Origin: Pleurotus djamor
Taxonomy: Eukaryota; Basidiomycota; Agaricomycetes; Agaricales; Pleurotaceae
Assembly (NCBI GenBank): GCA_029747585.1
Contig: JAPEVF010000336.1
Span: 1-48,667, forward strand
Direction of reading: 5' to 3'
Length of the DNA stretch: 48,667 nucleotides
Below, one piece after another: positions 10,174 to 20,526 of this stretch. The notes under the pieces were generated by a model, which searched no databases, was not told the DNA's origin, and worked only from the letters and a program-made list of their open reading frames with translations. The position numbers and the translations under genes are program-made. How positions within the stretch are numbered: the stretch's first letter is position 1; the number at the start of each line of letters is the position of its first letter.

Positions 10174-11282
10174 CTAAGGTGTGACATAGCTCTTGCCAAT
10201 TCGGTTCAAATTTCCCGAACCGTCGAGTAAATCTACCACGAGAAGATAAATCATGAGATGAAAGGTCTATGAGGGGAGAGGGGAAAGGTACTTACTCCAT
10301 GCGACGCCGTTTTGTGGACGCTGAGCGATACGAAAAGGGGACGTGAACAATGAATGAATCAGGAGTCAGTGATGTATTGATGGGAAGGGGAAGAATGCGT
10401 TACCATATAAGCAAACCACGCATACCTCTCGATCCACGGTGTCGAGTCGAGGAATGGGAGAGCGTCTTTCATGAATGTAGACACCGCTGAAAGACAAGAG
10501 AATTAGAATTACATGAAAGTCGATATTAGTAAGGATGAGGACTACGAACCATTCACATCCATCGACGTCTCCGCAAACTCCGTAACCCAAACCTTCTTCC
10601 CCGGAAACGTCGAATGCACCCTCTCAAGATACTCCACAAACCACTCCCATACCAATGCACCGCTATAGCGTCGATCGTACACCCCGTACACGCGGCGATG
10701 AAGTTCTGCAACCACGGGATACCAGTGTCCGCACTACTTATCGCAGGAGAAACGAGTTTGACGTTGAGGGAGGATTTGAGCGGTTGGATGTATTGTTTCC
10801 ACAGTTGTGCCGCTTGAGCCGGTGAGAGGTTTGATTGTTCAGCAAAGTCGGGTTCGTTGAAGCCCTAGAGTTGCATCAAATGAACGCGCGTACAGGTAAC
10901 AGTCAGCCTCGAGCTCACATTGAATTGAATCGAAAGAGGACGACTCGGAAGGTGTGGCATTACTTAAATAAATAAAATATGCACATACCAACACGATCTT
11001 CGCCCCCCTAGCCCTAACCAACCCCTCCAAGCCATCAATCCCTCTCGTCCCCCACTGCATCGGGACATACTCAATATGTGAGCCCGCTACAGCAGACGAG
11101 GTAGGCGAGGACGACCAATCGTAGTGCCATGAGATGGCGCTGGTGGATTGGTTCGCGTGGAGGATGTCGTTCGGGGAGGAGAAAGCTGCGAATGCAAGTC
11201 CGCGTTTGGAGTTTTTGGCGAGTGCGGTGTGGGCGAGCGTGAATGTTGAGAGATTGAGAAGGAGGAAGACGGGGAGGTACAT
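10174..11282 (-). CDS. Secreted GH128 endo-beta-1,3-glucanase-like protein, one apparent frameshift
   Basis: Five exons are visible: 11282-10989, 10864-10550, 10486-10404, 10320-10296 and 10232-10174. The start gives a signal peptide (MYLPVFLLLNLSTFTLAHT, cleavage probably after ALA). Family landmarks of GH128 (Glyco_hydro_cc) follow: KRGLAF at the start of the barrel, GFNEPD with the putative acid/base Glu, IDAIAVHWYG, VWVTEFAE with the putative nucleophile Glu, WFAYM, and an NGVAWNLLDGSG...GKSYV C-terminus. Exon 2 has 315 bases where phase requires 316. The break lies at the GGG run at 10646-10648, just after HWYG, and the frame then continues as EWFVEYLERVH. One missing G would explain it, so a sequencing error is as likely as a real mutation. 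Predicted role: cell-wall glucan cleavage outside the cell. Confidence 0.8.
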
Positions 11283-11862
11283 TGTGTTGAGGGAGTGGTT
11301 GAACGAGTAGAGTTTCAGTTAGTGAATACATAAGTACTCAGTGCAAGCAAGACTCAGAAGTTCGAAGGCGTAGAAGTTCGTAGAAGTCACGGTGTGTATT
11401 AGCCGAGTAGTACGTGCAGCAGTGGCAGTAAGGTTGAGCTTCGAGGTTAACTCTGAGTCTAAGCACTGTTCGAATTCGATTCCCTGCGCGTGGTAAGGAA
11501 AATGCAGACTGAGACAGTAAGTTCTTGGATTCCGGAATGCATTCGTGGAACATGGTGGCCATCTGAGGCGAAGCTTGGACGTATGGACGAAGCGGTAAGT
11601 AAGCAGCACGGAGTTTCAAATGGACTTTGTCAAGTTCAAGTTCCCGGAAGACAATGCTAGCCCAGAGTTCGTCATGGACTCTATCGTCTGCGATCTCTGC
11701 TACGGCCCCCATTCTCATCGTGAAAGCACACAAACGAGTGCTACCGAACAACCGAACACTGAATAACTGAACAACTGAACAACTGAAACTTCTGAACACT
11801 AACGAGTAGAGCGAAGAGTAGAGCGAATAGAGTGAAGAGTAGAGTAAGAAAACGAATCCAAG
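11283..11862. other. Intergenic region with a RING exon-1 relic
   Basis: Upstream of the GH128 gene. Bases about 11720-11862 match, inverted, the sequence downstream of the coiled-coil gene at 9.8 kb. A RING first exon relic (listed separately) follows. No complete gene is present. Confidence 0.5.
11674..11715 (+). pseudogene. Relic of RING family exon 1
   Basis: An ATG at 11674 begins MDSIVCDLCYGP, closely matching the first exon of copy A (MDSILCGLCYGP). The next bases do not give the Pro-Cys-intron junction and no downstream exon is found before the GH128 or coiled-coil genes. A lone duplicated exon. Confidence 0.6.
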
Positions 11863-12761
11863 TTACTGCTGCGTCGAGAGTTTCCATGCCTCAAACAACT
11901 GCACGGTCTCAGCAAGCGACTTGCTAGCCTGTTGAGCCAACTCGGTCGTTTCCCGGAGGGACTTGCGCGTCTTGGCATCTAAAGTACAATTAGAATGTGT
12001 TGATAAGGAACGCAATGCGAAGAGAGTGGGGGTAGCACGTACCCAGTTTGTCAAGATGTAACATGATTTCTCTGTGCTTATTCTTGCGCTCCTCAGCGGC
12101 GGCCTCCCTCTTCGCTTCCTCCTTCTTGAGTCGAGCTTCCTCCATTTTCCTCCGGGCGTCCTCCTCAACCCTCTCCCTCTCCTTCCGGGCGTCCTCCATT
12201 TCCCTCAGGACCACCTCCCTCGCCTGTCTCTCTGCCTCCCTCTGCTTCCTCTCTTCCTCCCTCTGCTTCCTCTCTTCCTCCCTCTGCTTCCTCTCTTCCT
12301 CCCTNCTCGGCCCTCTCTTTTNCCTTCTCGGCCGTCCTCTCCTCCCTCTCTTGCTCCCTTTNCCCTCCGCCTCTCCTCTCTCTCCTCCTCCCTCTCCCTC
12401 GCTATCTCCTGCCAACAACACTCATTCTCCCTCGTTCTCTCCCGCCAATACAACTCCTGCTCCTCCCTCTCCCGCGCAGCCCAAACCCTCAGCTCCTCTT
12501 CATCCCTCTTCATCCTCCTCTCCATCTCATCTTGCACATTAAGAATGGCTGTCGCCATACTAATAGCGAAACTACTCGGGATGGACGTCACAACCATCCG
12601 ACAAACTGGTGGAGGAAATCAGGATGGTAAGCTCAAGGAAATGCCATAAAACCGAAGAATATTAAGTATTCACCTCTCTCAATCCGTGCCCCAAGTTCAT
12701 CTCGACCCTCAGTGCCAGCATTGGCAGATTGCGAGGGCTGACGCACAGGCATAGACGCCAT
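11863..12761 (-). CDS. Highly charged coiled-coil protein (copy 2), frame disturbed at N bases
   Basis: Exons 12761-12674, 12605-12043 and 11978-11863 correspond one to one with the gene at 9100-9839, with the same phases. The N-terminus (MASMPVRQPSQSANAG) and hydrophobic patch (MVVTSIPSSFAISMATAIL) are conserved, followed by an Arg/Glu/Lys-rich helix and a C-terminus ending KLSTQQ. Exon 2 has 563 bases where a multiple of three is required, and three N bases (12305, 12322, 12362) sit in its low-complexity part. The frame break is probably a base-calling problem there. The charged region is longer than in copy 1 because of a 21-base tandem repeat. Confidence 0.6.
12241..12303. repeat. 21-base tandem repeat, three perfect units, in the charged helix
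   Basis: Three identical 21-base units run head to tail at 12241-12261, 12262-12282 and 12283-12303. On the coding (minus) strand each encodes a seven-residue Arg/Glu/Lys/Gln heptad (REEERKQ), so copy number changes lengthen the coiled coil by whole heptads. Confidence 0.9.
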
Positions 12762-13119
12762 TCTACTTGCCCAGAGCTAGACGTTGTCGAAATGGTATTG
12801 GGGGAAGCCGGGTGGATGGAGACAGAAAAAAAGGCTCTAAGCTTTGCGCTTTATGTATGCAAGTCGTGATCGAAGGGCCCGGGTAGGCGTGGCGTCAAAG
12901 TCATCTTGGTTCTTTGAGTAAAGGAGAACGGTCATCCCAGTCATCGTTTGCGTAAACGCGTAGCGCGTGAGACACATCTCGGTGATCTCGGGCAATTCGG
13001 GTTCGTCGGTTCAATAACCCGCCAACGTTCCAACGCCAACACTACTCAGTACTCAACGTTCAACGTCTATAGAGTATAACACTATATATACTCAGTACTC
13101 AGCACACAATAAGCTCGTC
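12762..13119. promoter_or_regulatory. Divergent intergenic region between coiled-coil copy 2 and RING copy B
   Basis: Inverted homologue of 8625-9099, shortened by deletions. Start codons diverge on both sides as in the other arm. A TATATA-rich stretch lies at about 13080-13092, just upstream of the RING copy B start. Confidence 0.4.
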
Positions 13120-13344
13120 ATGGACTCTATCCTCTGCGGTCTCTGCCACGGCCCCCCAATCAAACATATCATCTCTCTTCCTCCCCCGTCAAGTATCAAG
13201 TATCAGTTGGCAACCGATGTTCTAGTATTTCTTCATGCCAACTTCATCCGTGAAGGTCACGTCTACTGCTCCGACTGCTACGAACGACGTCACGGTCCCT
13301 GTCCTACGTGTCGTAGTCCGGTAGGGGGTGAACGAGGCTTCTGA
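13120..13344 (+). pseudogene. Truncated RING family copy B
   Basis: The frame begins MDSILCGLCHGPP and continues with GHVYCSDCYERRHG and CPTCRSP, so most RING ligands are recognisable. The base change at the place of the usual exon 1 end removes the third Cys: intact copies read Pro-Cys there, this one reads Pro-Pro-Pro. The intron is either retained (74 residues in one exon) or spliced without the Cys. A stop follows directly after the last knuckle, and no linker, helix or membrane exon is found downstream. Probably non-functional. Confidence 0.6.
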
Positions 13345-13919
13345 GCGCTAGCCGCCTGAGCACCCAGGTCTCCCATGCACATTGCAACCGTGACGAGGAC
13401 CGCGGAGAGAACGGGTCGGACAGAAAGGATTGGTAGGGTAGTCAGGTACTCTCATCCATCTTTAGAACGTTCGTTGTCGATGTCGGTCTGTCGGTGAGAG
13501 AGACGATCTTAACCTACTTAGGCCGTATGGCCTTCGATCGCCTCTCTACTCTATGGATAGAAATGGTTATCCGAGGCTGTAGCAGTCAACAAAACGAACG
13601 AGGCCAACGTTGAAAGGACACTCACAGAGACAGTTTAACAGTTCAACGTCAAGAGTTGAGCGACAACCTGAGGTCAAGTAAGGAGCTTGACATAAGGCAA
13701 CACAGACCACAGACAGCCTAGAAACTAGAAACGCGGTAAACAGTAAGCAGAGCGTAGAGCATCAGGATTCAGAATATCTCCCGTCCACAAAAAAGAAGAA
13801 AAAAAGAAAACAAAGAGAGCCCAAGCGCCGGCAAAAAACCGAGCGTGCCAGGAACCGGAAGGGCGCAAGTATCCGATATCCAGAATATCCAGAGTATCCA
13901 GAGGTAAGACTGGCAAAGA

Positions 13920-15145
13920 GTGAGTCCTCGCGATCGGAAGAGTCGGAGGTGAGAGTCTGAGAATCTGAGACGGAGAGAACCAGTCGGTCGAACCCCTCAT
14001 TTCCTCAGTGCCTCGTTTCCTCACTCACCTTCTCAGATGTTCGAAGCTGCGTTTACGGTAGGGGAAGATCCCGCCTAGCCCTGCCCCCGATCGTCTATGC
14101 ATCATATGGGTCGATCGGGGGTGTGGTTGGAACTTTGTGCCGGGGCCGGTAGTGTACTCTAGAAGAGATGGTGGTGGTGCGTACGAGGGCACCGGTCAAG
14201 GCCAAGGTCAAAGCAGATCCAAGGCCCGTAGCGGTCGTCCACACGGTGCAACATGAACCAGTGCGAATGAGGGAACTAAACGGCGCAACAGTATAAGCAT
14301 AGAGTAGACCCGAGAGGTAGCCAGGTACGAGATAGCCTGCGATCCTCGGAGACGGTGGACGGAGAGAACCAATCGGTCGCGCCCCTCTTCGAATTTTCAA
14401 AGGCGCGGACGATCCTACCCAGGTTATACCCAGGCCGTATCTCGATTCTCATCCTCCTCCAACTCACCAAACCATCAAACTTCAAGTCATCAAGTCATCA
14501 AGCCGAGGATGAAGCCCAGACCAGTCGTGCCTTCGATATTCGCGTTTCCATATCGACAGGTAGCAACTAGCAAGTTGAAGCTCTGAAGGTCAGAGCAAAG
14601 GTCGGATACTAGGTGCAAGTGAGTCCTCGGAGCTTGAGTCGGGGAGAACCGATCGGTCAGCCCTCCCCTCTTCGCGTCTTCGAAGGTAAGGACGATCCTG
14701 CCCACCCACCCACCTACCCATCTAGTCAGACGAGGCACGGGCGTATGGGTTCTGGGAAGAACATAGACGCGAGAGGGCAAGCCAATCGACAGGGTTGACA
14801 AAAGCCACGAACGGGCCAGTACACCAGTATGCAAAAAAGCCAGTGTAGACGCAGACAGCCAGCCCACATACAACAACAAGTAGAAGTCGAAGTCAAAGAA
14901 GACGTAGAACTCCTCGGACGCTCGCCAGTGAGGACGGAGAGAACCAATCGGTCGACCTTCAAGGTTCTCGAGGATGATCCTCCCTATTACCTAGAGACTC
15001 TAATCAAAAACAGGAACAGGTACACAGGAAAAGGGAAACTTGTCGATCGACAGGTTGTCGAAGAACGCGCTGACAGAGAGAGTATGAGACCGACTCAGAG
15101 AGTCCTCGGAAGTTTGGAGACGCAGTCGGAGAGAAGAGATCGGGT
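13920..15145. repeat. Five imperfect direct copies of a GGAGAGAACCAATCGGTCG-centred repeat
   Basis: Related units lie at about 13920-14000, 14341-14430, 14620-14705, 14915-14985 and 15097-15145. The core reads GGAGAGAACCAATCGGTCG with small changes. It is preceded by a CCTCGGA motif and usually followed by CCCTCTTCGA...AAGG and a GACGATCCT block. Spacing is about 200-400 bases. In units 2 to 4 the plus strand can be read as similar peptides in one frame, but no start, splice or longer frame links them. Confidence 0.65.
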
Positions 15146-16799
15146 GAGTGAGTTGACCGCGCGGTCGGCTTGGGACTTGTGGTTTAGAGGAGCAGGTACA
15201 CTGCACTGCATGATGCACGATGCAGGGAACCTTTGAGGGTGCGGGCTCTCGTTTCTAGGACGATTCGAGGACGATCTTAGCACCCAGTAGAGTCGCTTGA
15301 AAGTTTGCAAGCCAACGGGAAGCCACTCGTCAATATTGTGAGCGGGGGACATACCGTAGGTCCATACACCGTACCATGATTCTTATCGTTATCATTATCG
15401 TTATCGGTATCACAAAGTCGGCTTCTTGAGCGCGAGTTACGCAGAAGTAAGTAAGTAGTATGAATTCTTGAATTCTTGATGGCTTCATTCGCCTTGCACT
15501 TACCAATTACCAGCGAGTTAGTAGCACTACTCGGAGAAGACGAATGGCGTCATCCCTCCCCCCGTCCCCCTCTTGAACATTCGAACGTGTAGTAGCCCCG
15601 AGTAAGGGAGTAAGGGATGCGAGCGATGCATCGATGAGAACTGAGTACTGGTACTGAGGCTCGAATTTCGGTTAGTTCGGTACGATAACCTTCCTATGAA
15701 CTGATGAAATGAACGAAGCGTACAACCTCACTGTGCGGTAACCCCATTATTGGCAGTCTCATCGACATTCCAAGACCTAGTAGTTGGTATACGTCTGGAG
15801 AGGGGTGAGAGCTTGAGAGGATAAGATGCCCATGTTAGCGTTAGCGTTAGCAAGGAATCGGATGAGGCCCGTTAACTTTGATCATGAGGGATGATGATGA
15901 TGATGATAACCCTCAGCTGATGCATGCTAAGGATCATAAAAGGACGTACTTACACTTACCTAGACTACATGAATAATAAGTACACGAGCTTGAACTTGGA
16001 GCGTGGGGCTCGAAGCAGGAGTCAGAGTGTCAGTTGACGTTGAAGTTAGAGACATGTATGGGTATGTAATGGTCCTTGTCAACGAGCAGAGCTGGTTAGT
16101 CTTGAGTTCGTTCTGTGAGGGCGGTGGGGTCGCGAGGTGCATACTGGGATACTGAGGATCATAGGATGACGCAGGACTGATCCGCCCACCCCTGATGATG
16201 CTAGGTCGCAATGCATCGGCGATGACCGACTCGGTGCAAACTAAAGTACTAAGACCTAAATTTATTGAGATTAAACACCGGATGATACGACACCAATACA
16301 CAACACGCACCGCGGGATAAGTCGTATTCAAGCTCAAGTAAGTACCCGTCTTCGTATCTTCGCCGTCGTCTTCTAGTGCCGGCAACTAGAGTAAGCACTG
16401 AGTGAGGATGCTAACCCAAGCCCAAGCGAAGTTGAAAAATGAAGTCTTTCGCGGAAGATAGAAGAAAGAAGATATAGAAGATATCGATAAACTCAGAGTT
16501 AGCGAATACATAAACAAGTAAGCGGGAGTACATCATACCCTCTACACATCGAGCGGCACGCCGTACAAGAGATTCAAGGGTACATTCTTATCCTCCTAGT
16601 ACCAGGCTGATGCATCGGCCGAATAATGCTCGCTCAGGCTGCAATGCAGCAACGCCCCGTGCAGCAGTGAAATGTGAATAAGGTTAACTCTAACCATTTT
16701 TATTCACAAGGTTTCGTGTCAAGTCAAATCAAGGCATGCGTGTGCGGAAGATAACCTCGAAGGTCAGCTGAGACAACGACGATGAGGAACAGCACAGAG

Positions 16800-17560
16800 C
16801 AGGTGAGCAGGTGGACGTAACGAACAAAGAGGGACGATCCCTGTCACTCAACCGCAACGTGACACAACATCTCGGCCAACTTCCCGCGGACTCCGAACGC
16901 GGACTCCACGTCCTTCCTCCGTCCACGATCATGATCATGATCGCTAACTGTCTCCTCCGGTGTCCAGTTGTCCACTACGTTGATCGACCCAGCCCCCCAT
17001 GCAAGTTGATATCCACAGGCATTTCTCAGTCTCCGGAGTCGGCTACCACAAGGTCCATGTCGAATTGCAACCGTGCCATTCATTTACCATTATGCACAGA
17101 GTTGGCATAGAGGAATGCATGGCGATGCGTCGAAGTAACTCAAAAATCGACAACCGCCGGCAACTATCGCTATACAAATGACAATGTACACATGCTCCAC
17201 TGATCCATTCATCCAATGATCCATACTCGGCGTAACTTACATACACGCAAACGCAAGCTAACAAACTCTAGGACAAGCGTCGATCTTGTCAGACGTGAGC
17301 ACTGTGGGGACCCAGGAACTCTAGAAGCCCTGCTAAGTACTTATCCACGCCCACACGCCCATTCATCCGTCCACCCGCCAATAGCAGAGCTAGCTAAGTC
17401 CTAACTTGAAGTAAGTACCCAGAAGGTATAGCTCTTCTCCAAATGAACGAACGAATGAATGAATTGACCGAGTTGAAAATGAACAAGTCCATGTTCTCCG
17501 CGTACATTCAGAGCCAACGCACCATGGTCCATCCTCTTCCAGAACCCCCAGAACCCCGAA
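16800..17560 (-). repeat. Decayed duplicated block, copy 1
   Basis: Read on the minus strand, this block shares colinear islands with 22760-23350 on the plus strand. One island contains a GTACGCGGAGAACATGGAC stretch (about 17487-17505), one a GATAAGTACTTAGCAG stretch (about 17333-17348), one an AGATCGACGCTTGTC stretch, and one a GATCATGATCATG stretch. Between them the copies have drifted. No shared protein frame is convincing. Confidence 0.55.
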
Positions 17561-18120
17561 TACGGATATCCAAACCCAAACCCAATGTCCATGGGGATCG
17601 ACTACTCTCCATACAGACAAGACGGCCCTTCCACCTGACGATTCCACTCCACCCCATAAAGACGTCCTTTATCCTTATCCGTTCGCCCATACCCCACACC
17701 ACTCAATTCCAAACCAACACCCCATCCGTCCCGTGCAATCTTATCTTATCTCGTCCAAGTGGCAAGTACCCCGCAAAGCTAGCACTACGCCGCTCATTCC
17801 TCCACCCCATGATATGTATTCCGGACTCAGAGGAACCTTGCCAAAGCCAGGTATTCCGTGCTCTAGTTTCTATGTCACCCTAAGTATAGACCATTTCCCA
17901 GGTCCTCTACGATACCCTTGATCGTGTTCGATGTTCAGAGAATCGGATAGAAGCAATCTGCGTATACCCTGCATAGTATGTAGGTAACATACATTGTCTC
18001 GAAAGTTTACAAGGGAAACACCCCGTTCCACGCCCATCCCAACCCCCGCATCCCAACTCCCGTCTCCCGTATCATGCTCGAACGTTCACGTTTGAACGAT
18101 AAACCCCACCTCCCCCAACG

Positions 18121-18779
18121 TCACGGTGACATATATTTACACTTCACACCCAGATCCTTGCACTCGCCGCACGGCCGCTCCTTATCACACCAAAGTTTCC
18201 TAGCTATCACGATTCACAACACATTAAATAGTACATATTTTTATTTCAGCAACCGCCAACATAAATAAAAAAGATGAATGCAGGCGAACTCACTTCGACA
18301 GTGCATGCAAATGGTGACGGGGCGACGAGGTGGAGGTGGGTTGTTATCCCTATTTAACACCTCTACTTCTTCTTCCACCTTCATGGCCTCCGGCCGTTGG
18401 GCGGTCGAGTCTGTTGCTGTAGGCAGAGTGCGGGAAGGATGTAGACTTGATGTATTGGCCGTCCCAGCTCCATCATCGACATCAAGATGACGATGTGAGA
18501 CGACGTTCGCAGCCACGTCTTCAGAGGCTGGCTCGGAAACGGTGTCGTCTTCTCTAGCTCTAGATAATAAAAGGATGTTTCGCGATAACATCAATTCAAC
18601 TGAACATGAACCCTATAAACGACCACCTACTTCGTCGCATCGATATCCATAGCCAGATCTTCGACAGCCTCCGGCTTTACTGAGATAGCGACACTTTGTC
18701 TTTGTTCCGTCATGGTCTGACCGACGAGATGAGTCGGCGAAGGCATTGGATTGACGGGGGATGGGAGCCTTTCTGACAT
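18121..18779 (-). CDS. Small acidic protein with C-terminal Zn2Cys6 cluster
   Basis: Three exons (18779-18631, 18559-18294, 18203-18121) join in frame to 165 residues; introns have GT...AG ends (71 and 90 bases). Residues 1-130 are Ser/Pro/Glu/Asp-rich without a known domain. The last intron splits the zinc cluster: exon 2 ends ICMHCR, exon 3 supplies TRKLWCDKERPCGECK and a final Cys. The result is Cys134-x2-Cys137-x6-Cys144-x5-Cys150-x2-Cys153-x6-Cys160, an exact match to the fungal binuclear Zn2Cys6 DNA-binding pattern. The protein ends five residues later. Most Zn2Cys6 factors carry the cluster N-terminally and have a long regulatory region; both are reversed or absent here. Predicted nuclear DNA-binding protein. 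Its first exon starts in sequence that is homologous to the upstream region of RING copy D. Confidence 0.7.
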
Positions 18780-18999
18780 TCTATCAGCCTAAATATTGCC
18801 ATGAATGAAGACATGCAGTTACCTTGCGGTCAGCCCCATGTCTATAACGGTGCCAATACCCACCACACGGTCCTTCCAGCGTCAACCTCTCCCAGCCCAA
18901 CATCTCCAATCCTAACCGCATCTGCATCTGCCCGAGCACAACATCCCACCCAATCTCCCCTCTCTTACACAAATCTCATCAANCCCCCCTCTCATGCCC

Positions 19000-20184
19000 T
19001 CACACAGCCCCAAAAACCACATCAACCACCCTCCCCAACCATTTCACCACATTCCTCAACATGGGATAACACAACCACCCCAACCCCTCAACACGACACA
19101 TCCTCGACACCGTATCCACCGGAACCACCGAAACCCTCATGAAGATCCTAGGAAATTCATCGTCCGGGATTGACCCGTTTGCCCAGAGGCGTAACGCGTA
19201 GCAGAGGGGGAGGAAGGAGAGGAAGAACCAGAGGATGGCGAATGTCCTGTTTCGTGGCATTCCATAGATAATGATGAACGAGTAGTCAATGAGCGGTAGC
19301 GCAAAAAAAAAANAAGAAGAAGAAGAAGAAGAANGGAAACGCGAACGTACACCGATAGGATTAACCCCGTCATCAAACATATCAACGACACGCCCCACTC
19401 AGATCCTTGTGGTCTCGCCGCCGCCCCGCGTCCGTGTTTATCAATCCGACAAAGATACCTGTTCGTCCTTTCGAGAGATGTGAGTTCGTTACTGAGGAGC
19501 GTTTCGTGTGTGGTTAGTTGGTTGAGTAGCGTTTGAATGCCAGTGGGATTATCGGTGGGAGCGNGANGGGTGGGGGTGGGGGTGGGGGTGGGCGAGAAGG
19601 TCATAAGTCATCCGTCGTTTTTCAATTCTTGATGGTGATAGTGTACGAGCAACGCCAGCAGGTGCGCCAACTGGTTGACTGGCACGGGTATCACTAGACT
19701 CGCGGCCTGAATCCGACAAAACAACGCGTCGAATAATCCCAGACACCCTTGTCGCATCAACGTCAACATCAACATCAACATCACGATCTAGAAATTCCCA
19801 GAATTCAAATCGTTCATCAGCCATTAAAATTTTCAAACATAGAAAGCAAATACCACATAGCGTATGATATATGTATATGAGGGGTTATGTACTCACCACG
19901 TTCAAGGCTAGCCACACCACGACACCCCGGGCAGTACACCACATTCCCATCCGCATCCGCATCATCGGATTCGTCTACATTCCGCAGAAGTAACTCCCGA
20001 AGGTATACCCTCCAGCATTCAATGCAAAGGATATGACCTTAAAAAAACCAATTCAAAAGCGAAATCAACAACATTTAGAACAACGGTCCAGGAATCAGAG
20101 AGAGGAAGACATACCACACGGTAACGCCGTCGGCTTGGTCGGTAGACCAAAGCAGAGGGTACAGACGACGATATCGTCCATCAT
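19000..20184 (-). CDS. RING/coiled-coil/membrane protein (copy D), frameshift at N bases
   Basis: Exons 20184-20115, 20037-19897, 19787-19351 and 19246-19000 match copy E one to one. The RING is complete: CTLC, then PCGHILCIECW, then CPGCR. The linker contains an Asp-Val run (DVDVDVDVDA), then RRMTYDLLAHP, the LLNQLTTHETLL helix and a hydrophobic C-terminus (WFFLSFLPLCYALRLWANG). The frame shifts in a Gly/Cys-type low-complexity tract at 19563-19590 that contains two N bases (19564, 19567). Two more N bases lie in the last intron. The sum of exon lengths is off by one or two bases, so this is either a base-calling problem or a real lesion. Tandem neighbour of copy E. Confidence 0.65.
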
Positions 20185-20526
20185 ACTCTTGAGTCCACTT
20201 GAGTCTGGGTTCGTTCAAGTGGGCATCGAGGCGAAGTCGTTCGACGCATGATGATGTTGCGTGTGTAGTGTTGGTCGTTTTTGGCATCACCGAATCGTCC
20301 GACTCAGGTGACCCTGGGCCTGAACATTTGAACGTTTCTGACATTCTATCAGCGCAAGTATCGCGATAAAATTATTCAATGAAGACATGCGGTTACCTCA
20401 TGTCTGTCATGGTGGCAATACCCATCAACACGGTCCTTCCAGCGTCAACCTCTCACAACCAAACATCTCCAATCCTAACCGCATCTACATCCACCCAACC
20501 CAACATCCCACCCAACACCCAATCTA

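Larger units (their letters stand above)
13345..18120. other. Gene-poor, repeat-rich region
   Basis: Nearly 4.8 kb with no convincing gene. It holds the dispersed repeat at 13920-15145, GTTATC-type and GAT microsatellites (about 15380-15410 and 15888-15908), and a decayed block homologous to 22.76-23.35 kb. Frames of up to about 145 codons exist (for example 17443-17883 plus) but have no motif and overlap the repeat block. Confidence 0.5.

Noticed and set aside
11460..11500. GTTCGAATTC stretch resembling a tRNA T-loop
   Set aside because: No matching acceptor stem, D-arm or anticodon arm could be folded around it.
12048..12649. Long Ser/Leu/Pro frames on the plus strand
   Set aside because: They are the antisense of the Arg/Glu-rich coiled-coil gene; low-complexity DNA keeps all frames open.
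15836..15860. GTTAGC repeats that might recall telomeric DNA
   Set aside because: Only three units and not the TTAGGG repeat expected in basidiomycetes.
17443..17883. 146-codon plus-strand frame
   Set aside because: It overlaps the decayed duplicated block and has no motif or splice partner.
20075..20344. Minus-strand frame beginning MSETFKCSGPG upstream of RING copy D
   Set aside because: It runs through RING exon 1 in another frame and is not conserved as protein in the duplicated flanks.
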